64,000 nucleotides of DNA from CAVVZJ01 sp963752755 (GTDB taxonomy: Bacteria; Planctomycetota; Planctomycetia; Isosphaerales; Isosphaeraceae): positions 496,001 to 560,000 of the forward strand of contig CAVVZJ010000014.1 in NCBI GenBank assembly GCA_963752755.1, given 5' to 3'. Positions 17,964 to 26,234 of this stretch are shown here, piece after piece. Under the pieces are notes generated by a model. The model ran no database searches and was not told the DNA's origin. It saw only the letters and a program-made list of their open reading frames with translations. The position numbers and the translations under genes were made by a program. How positions within the stretch are numbered: position 1 is the stretch's first letter; every line of letters begins with the position of its first letter.

Positions 17964-18034
17964 GCTGTGTTAGCTCAGAGGTAGAGCACCAGGTTGTCAA
18001 CCTGGGGTCACAGGTTCGACTCCTGTACACCCGA
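17964..18034 (+). tRNA. tRNA-Asp(GTC)-like gene with broken acceptor stem
   Basis: The body is canonical: T8-A9, D-arm GCTC/GAGC, anticodon stem CCAGG/CCTGG with loop TTGTCAA (anticodon GTC at 17996-17998), variable loop GGTC and T-arm ACAGG-TTCGACT-CCTGT. The acceptor is not: GCTGTGT (17964-17970) pairs with ACACCCG (18027-18033) only at the four inner positions, leaving the outer three mismatched. Position 73 is A, whereas tRNA-Asp uses G73, and CCA is absent. A 9-bp hairpin (18038-18058) follows. Either errors hit the acceptor ends or this is a deliberately non-chargeable tRNA-like RNA. Confidence 0.55.
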
Positions 18035-18037
18035 CCG

Positions 18038-18058
18038 CGATCGGCCCACGGCCGGTCG
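18038..18058 (+). ncRNA. hairpin after tRNA-Asp-like gene
   Basis: CGATCGGCC (18038-18046) pairs with GGCCGGTCG (18050-18058) over 9 bp with one G-U, around a CAC loop. No T-run follows. It repeats the tRNA-then-hairpin pattern seen after tRNA-Cys. Confidence 0.5.
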
Positions 18059-18443
18059 CTCACGAGACCGTGAAAACGTCTCAACATGGACCGGAGGGGG
18101 GCGGACGACTGATCGGTTGGCCGTCGGCCAGTGTGGGGTCCTGCAAGGGGCATCGCGAGGTCGGCGGCAGCACGAACGGGTGCCCTGAAGTGGGCGGATT
18201 CCGCCGAAGTCCGCCGTGGGAACGAGGCCGCCGAGGTGTGTCTTCTCTGCCGACCCGTCGGCGCGGGGACGCATCCGAAGCGGCCAAAGCCCGTGGGGAC
18301 GTCGGCTCAAGTACCACTCCGCGCCACGCCGTGTGACCAGCGGCCGTTTCGCTTCCCGATGGTCAGACCGAACCAAACCGGCAGAATCGATCGCCGTTGA
18401 TCAATAAGTGAGCGTTCGTCATCGCAGGCGAGGAGGTGGGCCA
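18059..18443. other. leader region between tRNA-like array and slipin gene
   Basis: About 385 bases without a convincing open frame. It contains self-complementary blocks (for example TGGCCGTCGGCCA near 18118 and GGCGGATTCCGCC near 18192) but no further tRNA with a recognisable T-arm. The last 15 bases carry a strong ribosome binding site, GAGGAGG, before ATG 18444. It may be an untranslated part of one transcript running from the tRNA-like genes into slipin. Confidence 0.4.
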
Positions 18444-19550
18444 ATGTACCTGTTCAAGCGATTCAAGATCCACAACGACGAGATGGGCCTTCACTTCCAC
18501 GACGGCGAATTCCGTGGCCTCCTGGGCGCGGGCACGCACTGGATGGTTGACCCATTGAACCGGGCCGTCGTGCAGGTTGTTTCGCGTCGCGAGCCGCGGC
18601 TGGCTCACGAGAAGATGGACGTGATTGTCAAGTCGGGCGTGTTGAAGGGCCAGGCGACGGTGGTTGACTTGAAGGACGACCAGCGTGCCCTGGTCTGGAT
18701 CGACGGCCGGTTTGCGTACGTCCTGCCGTCTGGCCTGTTCGCGTTCTGGGAGGGGCCGAGGGACGTGCGCGTCGAGCTGGTGGATGCCCGCCGCGCCCGC
18801 TTCGAGCATCCGGAATTGGGCGTGATCGTGCGATCGCCGGCCGTGACGGCGCTGCTGGAGGTGGTGAACGTTGGTCGCGGCTGCGTGGGCGTGCTATTCC
18901 TGGACGGCAACTACGCCGAGACGCTGCCTCCCGGCCGTTACGCCTTCTGGCGTGGGGTGGCTGACGCCCGCGTGGTGGAGGTGGACCAGCGGGAGGCGTC
19001 GCTGGACGTCGCCGGTCAGGAGATCATGACAGCCGACAAGGTGACGCTCCGGCTCAACGCCGTCCTGACCTACCGGATCACCGACGCGAAGCGTGCCGTC
19101 TGCGCCGCGGATGATGCGAAGCAGGCTTTGTACCGCGAAGCCCAACTTGCATTGCGGGCGATCGTGGGGGCTCGCGAGCTTGACGTCCTCCTGGCGGACA
19201 AGGACATCGTGGCGCGGGAAGTCGAGGACTGCCTGCGAACCCGGGCGACCGAGTTGGGTGTGCAGGTGCTCTCGGCGGGCGTGCGCGACGTGATCTTGCC
19301 GGGTGACATGAAGGAGCTGATGAACAAGGTCACCGAGGCTCGCAAGGCCGCCGAGGCCAACCTTATCACGCGTCGCGAGGAGACCGCCGCGCTGCGGTCG
19401 CAGGCCAACACGGCGAAGCTCCTAGCCGATAATCCGGTGCTGATGCGGCTCCGAGAGCTGGAAGTCCTGGAGAAGATTGCCGCAACGGGCAAGCTAAATA
19501 TCATACTCGGTGAGAAGGGACTGGCCGAGCGTGTGGTCAACCTGATCTGA
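18444..19550 (+). CDS. slipin (SPFH/Band 7) family protein
   Basis: A 368-residue slipin. The N-terminal half (residues 1-180) has two beta-rich repeats (FHDGEFRGLLGAGTHWMVDP; LFLDGNYAETLPPGRYAFW) and no obvious transmembrane helix. The SPFH/Band 7 core starts near VDQREASLDVAGQEIMTADKVTLRLNAVLTYRI, followed by ALYREAQLALRAIVGARELD, ARATELGVQV-like ATELGVQVLSAGVRDVILPG and a C-terminal coil, ETAALRSQANTAKLLADNPVL. Long slipins of this type are, from memory, recurrent partners of RtcB/RtcR RNA-repair loci and of tRNA(-like) genes. Here the tRNA-like array lies directly upstream but no rtcB or rtcR is in the window. Start chosen by GAGGAGG. Confidence 0.88.
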   Translation: MYLFKRFKIHNDEMGLHFHDGEFRGLLGAGTHWMVDPLNRAVVQVVSRREPRLAHEKMDVIVKSGVLKGQATVVDLKDDQRALVWIDGRFAYVLPSGLFAFWEGPRDVRVELVDARRARFEHPELGVIVRSPAVTALLEVVNVGRGCVGVLFLDGNYAETLPPGRYAFWRGVADARVVEVDQREASLDVAGQEIMTADKVTLRLNAVLTYRITDAKRAVCAADDAKQALYREAQLALRAIVGARELDVLLADKDIVAREVEDCLRTRATELGVQVLSAGVRDVILPGDMKELMNKVTEARKAAEANLITRREETAALRSQANTAKLLADNPVLMRLRELEVLEKIAATGKLNIILGEKGLAERVVNLI

Positions 19551-19555
19551 GACGA

Positions 19556-19589
19556 CCCCGGTTCCCCGATGTGGGGAGCCGGGGTTTTT
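19556..19589 (+). terminator. intrinsic terminator after slipin
   Basis: CCCCGGTTCCCC (19556-19567) pairs with GGGGAGCCGGGG (19573-19584) over 12 bp with one wobble, followed by TTTTTG. It begins five bases after the slipin stop and ends this transcript. Confidence 0.9.
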
Positions 19590-19608
19590 GTGTTTTCTCG
19601 TCATTCGC

Positions 19609-21033
19609 TTATGCAATGATCTCGCGGACGATCCGGCCGTGGACGTCGGTGAGGCGGAAGGGACGGCCGGAGTAGCGGTAGGTCAGGCGTTCGTGGTTGA
19701 GGCCGAGGAGGTGGAGAATCGTGGCGTGGAGGTCGTGCATGTGGACGTGGTCTTGCACGGCCATGTGGCCGAACTCGTCGGTGGCCCCGAAGGCGAAGCC
19801 GGTCTTGACCCCGCCGCCGGCGAGCCAGACGGTGAAGCCGCCAGGGTTATGGTCGCGGCCCGTGCCGTTCTTCTCGGCGTAGGGGGTTCGCCCGAACTCG
19901 CTGCCGAACCAGACGAGCGTATCATCGAGCAGGCCGCGGGCCTTGAGGTCGGCGAGCAGGCCGGCCACGGGCCGATCGACGGCTCGGGCGTGGTCGGCGT
20001 GCTTGGGGAGGTTGGAGTGCTGGTCCCAGGCGGGATTGGCGCTGTTGTCGCCGTAGGTCACCTGGACGAACCGGACGCCGGCCTCGCAGAAGCGGCGGGC
20101 GAGCAGGCACTGGCGGCCGAAGTTGTCGGTATCGGGGTTGCCAATGCCGTAAAGCTCGCGGGTAGCCTGCGACTCGGAGGTGAGGTCGAGCACGTCAGGG
20201 GCGTGAGATTGCATCCGCCACGCAAGTTCATACGAGGCGATGACGGCTTCCAACTCCGAGTCTCCAGGTCGGTCGGCAACCTGCTCGCGGTTGAGGGACT
20301 GGAGCAGTTCGAACTGGCGACGTTGGGCAGAGTCGGAGAGAGTCGAATTGGTCAGGTTGCGGAACATCGCCTGCGATGCGGGCGCACCGGCCTTCCCCAG
20401 CGGAGTGCCTTGATAGACGGCCGGGAGAAAGGCGTTGCCGTAATTGCGAGCGCCGCCATTGCCCGCGGAGGGGCCGATCGTGACGAAGCCGGGGAGGTTG
20501 GCATTCTCGGTGCCGAGGCCGTAGAGGACCCAGGAGCCCATCGAGGGCCGCACGGAGGTCGTCGATCCGCAATGCAGGAACAAGGTCGCCGGTCCGTGGG
20601 CCACGCCCTCGGTGCTGACGGCGTGGAGGAAGCAGAGGTCATCGACGTGACCGTTGATCTCGGGGAAAAGCTCCGATCCCCAACGTCCACTTTCGCCATG
20701 CTGCTGGAACTTCCAGGGTGACTTCATCACTCGTTGCGACGATCCCCTCATCCCCGTGTTGGCCAAAACGCGGGCGTCGTCGAACGGCATCTGCTTGCCG
20801 TCGTCCTTCGCCAGCCTCGGCTTGTAGTCGAACGAATCGACCTGGCTGACCCCGCCTTGCATGAACAGGAAGATCACCCGCTTGGCCCTCGGCGGGAAGT
20901 GACCCGGCTTCGGGGCGAGCGGGTCAGCCGACCCGGCGGCGGCCTGTTCGGTGGCGAGACCGGCGAGGGCGAGGTAGCCGAAGCCGCAGGCGGCGCCCTT
21001 CAGGAGGTCGCGACGGCGGAGGGGCTGGGGCAT
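19609..21033 (-). CDS. DUF1501 domain-containing protein
   Basis: A 474-residue Tat-exported protein of the sulfatase/alkaline-phosphatase-like DUF1501 family. The leader is MPQPLRRRDLLKGAACGFGYLALAGLA (RRxxL-type twin-arginine). Family blocks include KRVIFLFMQGGVSQVDSFD near residue 52, DDTLVWFGSEFGRTP near 375, and the C-terminal HDLHATILHLLGLNHERLTYRYSGR-type ending with FRLTDVHG. DUF1501 genes normally sit directly after a DUF1549/DUF1553 gene in planctomycetes. Here the partner at 21888-24696 is upstream on the same strand, separated by two small genes. Exact chemistry is unknown. Confidence 0.92.
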   Translation of the reverse strand: MPQPLRRRDLLKGAACGFGYLALAGLATEQAAAGSADPLAPKPGHFPPRAKRVIFLFMQGGVSQVDSFDYKPRLAKDDGKQMPFDDARVLANTGMRGSSQRVMKSPWKFQQHGESGRWGSELFPEINGHVDDLCFLHAVSTEGVAHGPATLFLHCGSTTSVRPSMGSWVLYGLGTENANLPGFVTIGPSAGNGGARNYGNAFLPAVYQGTPLGKAGAPASQAMFRNLTNSTLSDSAQRRQFELLQSLNREQVADRPGDSELEAVIASYELAWRMQSHAPDVLDLTSESQATRELYGIGNPDTDNFGRQCLLARRFCEAGVRFVQVTYGDNSANPAWDQHSNLPKHADHARAVDRPVAGLLADLKARGLLDDTLVWFGSEFGRTPYAEKNGTGRDHNPGGFTVWLAGGGVKTGFAFGATDEFGHMAVQDHVHMHDLHATILHLLGLNHERLTYRYSGRPFRLTDVHGRIVREIIA

Positions 21034-21075
21034 GGTCGTTTCTCCGGCGCGGGGCGGGTTTGTCTCGGGGGAAGA

Positions 21076-21498
21076 TCAGGGGTCCTTCCGTTCGGTCTCG
21101 GGCTCCGGGATCGAACTAGTAAACTGCTCGGGGATGCCCGGTTTCTCCGGCATCCTCGATCGGATCTCGTGAACCAGAGACTTCAACGAGCTGCCGGTGG
21201 TCCACCAGCGAACCAGAGAGATCAGTCCTTGCAGGAAGAGAAGCCAGAACGCAATCCAATAGCCGTAATAGATGCGATCATTCTTGATCTCGACGGTCTG
21301 GAGTGTGAGGAAGACAGTCAGGGCAGCCGGTAGCAGAGCTAGTGCGAAACTCAGGTGGACTTGCCCCGGTGGCCCATCTTCGAGCCTTTCCAGTTCGGCC
21401 TCGGAGATCTCGTAAACCTTCAATTCTCCCAGGGGTGCGTAGCGGACCACCGGCGGAGCGGGGCGATTCTCGCTCGATTTGCGTGCGGCCACATTCAC
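21076..21498 (-). CDS. two-TM membrane protein paired with DUF1883
   Basis: A 140-residue protein: an N-terminal cytosolic segment with YEISEAELERLEDG near residue 29, then two transmembrane helices (about residues 48-67, SFALALLPAALTVFLTLQ, and 80-97, YWIAFWLLFLQGLISLV) joined by a short charged loop, then a basic helix (SLVHEIRSRMPEKP) and an acidic tail. Its ATG at 21498 overlaps the DUF1883 stop by four bases, so the two are translationally coupled. The layout (two TMs plus a following helix) recalls SLATT-like small effectors, but I see no firm family match. I believe such proteins recur beside DUF1883, which needs a search. Confidence 0.6.
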   Translation of the reverse strand: MNVAARKSSENRPAPPVVRYAPLGELKVYEISEAELERLEDGPPGQVHLSFALALLPAALTVFLTLQTVEIKNDRIYYGYWIAFWLLFLQGLISLVRWWTTGSSLKSLVHEIRSRMPEKPGIPEQFTSSIPEPETERKDP

Positions 21499-21773
21499 CT
21501 CGCAGCTTCAGCGCCCTGCAGGACCCTGAGCCCGGCCCGGACCTTCCCGGCAAAGCCTCCGAGATCGACGACAACCTGCCAACGTCCGCGACTCGGCGGG
21601 ACCAGACGAGCCGGCGAGGTCGTGGCCAGACCGCCATGATAGCGGAACGATTCGCCACGGCGGTACCGATCAAAGTTCTCCGAATCCAGGAGCATAACGT
21701 TCGCCTGCCCGTCGAGAGCGACCTCGACGACATCGTCGGGACCGATTTCGAGTTCCTGATGCAGATATTTCAT
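21495..21773 (-). CDS. DUF1883 domain protein
   Basis: The 92-residue product starts MKYLHQELEIGPDDVVEV at ATG 21773; a longer open frame to 21875 lacks similarity. The pattern VVEVALDGQANVMLLDSENFDRYRRGESFRYHGGL, followed by SPARLVPPSRGRWQVVVDLGG and VRAGLRVL, is characteristic of DUF1883, a small all-beta domain sometimes fused to TIR domains. No catalytic residues are evident; it probably binds a ligand. It overlaps the downstream two-TM gene and forms a compact operon inserted between the DUF1549 and DUF1501 genes. Confidence 0.75.
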   Translation of the reverse strand: MKYLHQELEIGPDDVVEVALDGQANVMLLDSENFDRYRRGESFRYHGGLATTSPARLVPPSRGRWQVVVDLGGFAGKVRAGLRVLQGAEAAR

Positions 21774-21887
21774 GGCCTTGGTTCCACGAGAATGATCCCT
21801 TGCTAGACTCCCCTCCATTCTAACTCGCGACCGAGTGGTTGGTGGATCGCCAGACTCACACTCGGAGGACCACACCGTCGCCCCAAT

Positions 21888-24696
21888 CTACTCCAGATGG
21901 CGGAAATCGATGGAGGCGAACAACGCCTGGAAGAGCATCGCCCAGGCGTCTTCGGGACGAGACGAAACCCCTTCATCAAGGAAGCGGAGGGCGAGACGGC
22001 GTTCCGCCTCGTTCGGTCGGCGGCCGAGGGTCAGGAGATAAGCGCGATCCAGGCGGGACGAGTCGCCGGGTTCGGACGAGGCCAGGAGGCGTTTCGCGGC
22101 GTGGCGGGCGTGTTCCATGACGAAAGGGCTGTTCATCAGAAAGAGAGCCTGCGGGGCGACGGTGCTGGAATTACGGCGGCCGACGACGAGGCTGGGGTCG
22201 GCGAAGTCGAAGACCTCGAAGAGGTCGGGCAGGGCGTTGCGGAAGACGGGGACATACACGCTGCGTCGGGGGAGGGCATCCTGGTAGCCGTAATCGGCGG
22301 CGAGGCCGGGGGGGAAGTTGGGACCGCCCATCGTGTCGAGGAGCTGGCCGGAGACAGAGAGGATCGAGTCGCGGAGTTCTTCGGCTTCGAGGCGGCGGCG
22401 GTTGTGGCGCCAGAGGAGGCGGTTCTCGGGGTCGGCGGCGAGGGAAGCGGGGTCGTCGAGGGTGGAGAGGCGGTAGGTGCGGGAGAGGACGATCCGGCGG
22501 ACGAGGGACTTGATCGACCAGTCTTCCTGCAGGAAGCGGACGGCGAGGTGGTCGAGCAGCTCGGAGTGGGACGGGGATTCGCCCGTCGTGCCGAAGTTGT
22601 CCACGGTGCGGACGAGGCCGGAGCCAAGGAGCCAGTGCCAGGTCCGATTGACGATCACGCGGGCGGTCAACGGATTGTCGGGGCTGGCGAGCCAGTTGGC
22701 GAGTTGCAGGCGACCGCTGGAGTCGGAGGGCATGGGCGGCGGGGTGCCGTAAGCCGCCACGCGGAGGAAGCCGCGGGGGACGGGCTCGCCGAGACGATGG
22801 ACGCTGCCGCGGATGTGGATGCGGGTCTCGGAGATCGTCTCCTTCTCGACGACGGACATGACCATCGGGCGTTTCGGGCCGTCGGCCTTGAGATGCTCAA
22901 GCTCGGATTCGAGCCGTTTCAGGGCCTTGGCGGCTTCATGGGACGAGTTCTCATCCGCTTCCCGAGCGACCTGTTCGACGGGGAGGAACTGGACCGCGTC
23001 GGCGGTGACATGACCGGAGGTGCCATCGTTGGCGATCAGGACATAGGCGAGGCCATCCTTCTCGAATCGGTAGCGGCCGAGGGAGGCGAAGCGGCCGGCG
23101 ATCGGAGGGGCGGATTTCATGTCGAGGGTGACGGGCTTCTCACCGTCGGCGCTGCCGATCGTGATCGGGACGTTCGTGGCGCGGCTTCCGCCGGGGGAGT
23201 AGGCGAGGCGGACCTCGTAGAGGCCGGGTTCGAGGTGCTCGGGCTCGAAGGTCAGGCTCTTGGAGCCCTTGTCGGCGTTGTCGTCGTGGAGGTAGCCGGA
23301 ACCGATGAAGGAGCCGGAATATCGGGATTCCTTCCAGAAGCCGACCTTGCGGGCCTTCGTGTCGTCCACAACGACGCCGGGCAGGTCCGAGGCGGCGACG
23401 ACGCCGACGGCGCCTTTCCCCTTCAGGCGGGAACGCTCGTCTTTGATGCGGGCCTCCAGCTCGGCGAGGCGGGACTCGTGAGCGGCCAACGCGGCTTCTT
23501 CCTCGGGAGGAAGAGGCATCGGGCGTTCGAGCCATTTCGAGACGTTGGCATGTTCGAGAGTCTGGACGTTGGCCAGGATGCCGGCGATGGCGTAGTAGTC
23601 GGCGGTCGGGATCGGGTCGAACTTGTGGTCGTGGCAGCGGGCGCAGGCGATCGTCTGGGCGAGGAAGACTTTTCCAAGGGTGTCGATCTGCTCATTGACG
23701 ACATCCATTTCGAGCTGCTTCTTGTCCTGTTCTTCGAGGTTGGTGTTGCCGAGGGTGAGGAAGGTGGTGGCGACGAGGTTGCGTTGGCGGTCGTCGAGGG
23801 AACCGGCGGGCAGGAGGTCGCCAGCAATCTGCTCGCGGACGAAGTCGCGGTAAGGGCGGTCGGCGTTGAAGGTGGCGATGACGTAGTCGCGGTAGCGCCA
23901 GGCTTCGTCAAAGACGAAGCCACGGAGGGTGAGCGACTCGGCGAAGCGGGCCACGTCGAGCCAGTGGCGTCCCCAGCGTTCGCCGAAGCGAGGCGAGGCG
24001 AGCAGACGATCGACGAGGCGTTCGTAGGCGTCGGGGGCTGGGTCGTTGAGGAAGGCAGCAAGTTCCTCGGGGGTCGGCGGGAGGCCGGTCAGGTCGTAGG
24101 AAAGGCGACGGGCGAGGGTGGCGCGGTCGGCCTCGGGGACGGGTCGGAGTCCCTTTGATTTGAGGCGGGCGAGGAGGAAGTGGTCGATCTCGTTGAGTGG
24201 CCAGGAGGCGTCGCGGACAGAGGGAACTGGCACATCTCGGGGCTGTTGATAGGCCCAGTGAGAGCGGGCCGCTTCGAGGTCGAACGTCCTGGGAAGGGAT
24301 GGGGCCGGTGTGGTCGCGGCAACACGGGGGTCGGGAGCACCGCGGTTGACCCAGCCGGTGAGGTCGGCAATCACGGCGTCGGGAAGCTTGCCCGAGGGGG
24401 GCATGTGGATGGCGTCGTCGTAGCGAATGACCTGGATCAAGAGGCTGTCGTCGGCGCGGCCGGGCTCGATCGCGGGGCCGCTGTCGCCCCCCTGGAGGAG
24501 GGCGTCCTTCGTGTCGAGTCGCAGGCCGCCCTTGAGCTTGCCGGCGGCCTTGGCCTCGGCGGAGTGGCACTTGTAACAGTGCTCGACCAGGACGGGGCGG
24601 ACCTTCGACTCGAAGAGGGCGAGGCCGTCGTCATCGGCCCGGGACCGGCGAGGCAAGAGCCAGGAAGAGCGTCGCGACGAGGGCGGGCCAGCGCAT
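21888..24696 (-). CDS. PSCyt1/DUF1549/DUF1553 secreted protein (frameshift in signal peptide region)
   Basis: This large secreted protein begins at ATG 24696 (MRWPALVATLFLALASPVPG, a signal peptide) with GGAAGG upstream. One extra G near 24640 shifts the frame; removing it joins the leader to ADDDGLALFESKVRP. Then come PSCyt1 with CYKCH and MPPSGK, DUF1549 (RFGERWGRHWLDVARFAESLTLRG; ACARCHDHKFDP), a coiled-coil segment, a carbohydrate-binding-like beta domain (about residues 500-640) and DUF1553 (NPLTARVIVNRTWHWLLGSGLVRT). The joined protein has about 936 residues. Together with the DUF1501 gene at 19609-21033 it forms the classical planctomycete pair. Function is unknown. Confidence 0.88.
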
Positions 24697-24896
24697 CGGG
24701 TCACACCTTCCGCGGTTTGGAGTCGCGTGGGTTCCGTCGGCCTGCGTGGTCCTGGTGAGGATGAGCCGGATACCGGGCTGTCGGGGCAGGGAGACGGTTT
24801 GCTCGGGCGGGTCAGACCCATCCATGATAACGCGATCCCGCCCCGATTGGCCAGGGGCAAAGCCGAGCCTGCCTGCATCGAGCGGTCAACGAATCC

Positions 24897-26039
24897 TCAA
24901 GATCGGAGCCAGCGGTCGAACCAGGCGAAGGCTTCCTCCTGCATCTTGAGGTCAAACTTGTGCTCGCCGGGATAGAACGAGGCATGGTAGCGATCCGCAG
25001 CGCCTGCCTTGGCATAGACGCCGCCGAGGATGCGGTCGGCGCGGTGCATCTCAGGAGGGGTGAAGAGGTCGTCGTCATCGTTATTGAGCACGAGAGTCGG
25101 CTTCGGGACGCGAAGGCCGAGGACCTCGGGGTAATCGAGGTCGAGGGGCAGGCCGGGGATGTAGCACATCCAGGTGTGAGTGTAGCACTTGTTGAGGAGG
25201 TAATCGCGCCAGGTGGTCATCATGCCGACGCAGCAGGCGCAGGCGATCCGCTCATCGAGTCCGCCGAGATAGACGGTCCGCAGGCCGCCGCCGGAAAGGC
25301 CACCGCAGCCGACGCGGTCGGGATCGACGTCGGGGCGGGAACAGAGGTAGTCGAGAGCTCGCTGGTCCTCGGAGATGAAGACGCCGGGCCAGGTGGTACC
25401 GGCGCTGAAGAGGCTCTTGGCCATGATGTGTTCATGTTCCGAGGCGAACTTGTTATACGCTTCGATCTCGGAGACGGACTCCGGGTCAACCTCCTTGAGA
25501 TCCTTGCGCAGACGTTCCGGTACGTCGGCGACGCGGACGCGGCGGCTGGCGAAGGCGAAGGTGTCGTGGACGAGGACGACATAACCGCGCCTGGCGAGTT
25601 CATTGGCCCAGCTCACGCCGCCGTAATACTCGTCGCGGTGGCCTCGCATGATCGGGTGGAGGTCGTCGCTCATCTGGGCGATCTTGCGATAGCCGAAGTA
25701 CTTGTTGCCGCCGTGGTCGTGGAGGCCGAGGACGGCGGGGAGACGACCGCTCGCCCCGGCAGGTTTCAGGAGGAGGGCCTCGGTGGGGGGGCCGTAGGGG
25801 AGCTGCCAGGTGAGGTGCTCGACGTGCAATCCGTCATATTCGAGCTGGTGCTGAAGCTTCACCTCGGGGACGCCGCCGGTGTCGGGCTGCAAGAGGCAAT
25901 CGATGAGGCGCTGGCGGGCCTGGGGACGCCAGGTTTCGACGTCGTCGAAACGCGGCTGTCGGAACGAGAGGCGGGCGGGACCTTCGCCGGTCAGCGAGGC
26001 GGCCCAGGGGCCATAGGCCCCGATCATGTTGGGTTCCAT
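24897..26039 (-). CDS. alpha/beta hydrolase (acetyl-xylan-esterase / dienelactone-hydrolase-like)
   Basis: A 380-residue hydrolase without an evident signal peptide (MEPNMIGAYGPWAASL). The fold is clear: PAVLGLHDHGGNKYFG as the oxyanion-side strand near residue 110, a DPDRVGCGGLSGGGLRT nucleophile elbow (Ser near 247), KPTLVLNNDDDDLFTPPEM with the acidic residue near 330, and YPGEHKFD with the catalytic His near 363. Length and the large cap suit the abhydrolase_7-like carbohydrate or ester hydrolases common in planctomycetes. It is divergent from the acyl-CoA dehydrogenase operon; the 180-base gap between them shows no recognisable site. Substrate unknown. Confidence 0.82.
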   Translation of the reverse strand: MEPNMIGAYGPWAASLTGEGPARLSFRQPRFDDVETWRPQARQRLIDCLLQPDTGGVPEVKLQHQLEYDGLHVEHLTWQLPYGPPTEALLLKPAGASGRLPAVLGLHDHGGNKYFGYRKIAQMSDDLHPIMRGHRDEYYGGVSWANELARRGYVVLVHDTFAFASRRVRVADVPERLRKDLKEVDPESVSEIEAYNKFASEHEHIMAKSLFSAGTTWPGVFISEDQRALDYLCSRPDVDPDRVGCGGLSGGGLRTVYLGGLDERIACACCVGMMTTWRDYLLNKCYTHTWMCYIPGLPLDLDYPEVLGLRVPKPTLVLNNDDDDLFTPPEMHRADRILGGVYAKAGAADRYHASFYPGEHKFDLKMQEEAFAWFDRWLRS

Positions 26040-26234
26040 CTGAGGATTGCTCCGGGGCGAGGGGACCGGTCGCGTCGGGGCCATTGCACTCGAAGGGGCA
26101 CGTGGAGGCAAGGCGTCGGCGGGAGAGTGGGAGGATCACCCTGGGCCGGTACGGACGCTCCTTGCCCGGCGGGACAGGCGGGGTTAACTTCGGTTGTCGA
26201 GCTCGAAGAGTGTCCCGGAATGCGGGGGCGAGGG

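Noticed and set aside
21897..24158. Long open frame on the plus strand (753 codons)
   Set aside because: It is antisense to the DUF1549/DUF1553 gene, whose protein motifs are unmistakable; high-GC codon bias creates such shadows throughout the window.
24960..26234. Open frame upstream of and in phase with the acyl-CoA dehydrogenase
   Set aside because: It is antisense to the alpha/beta hydrolase; the dehydrogenase similarity begins only at MDFAIPEAIRP.
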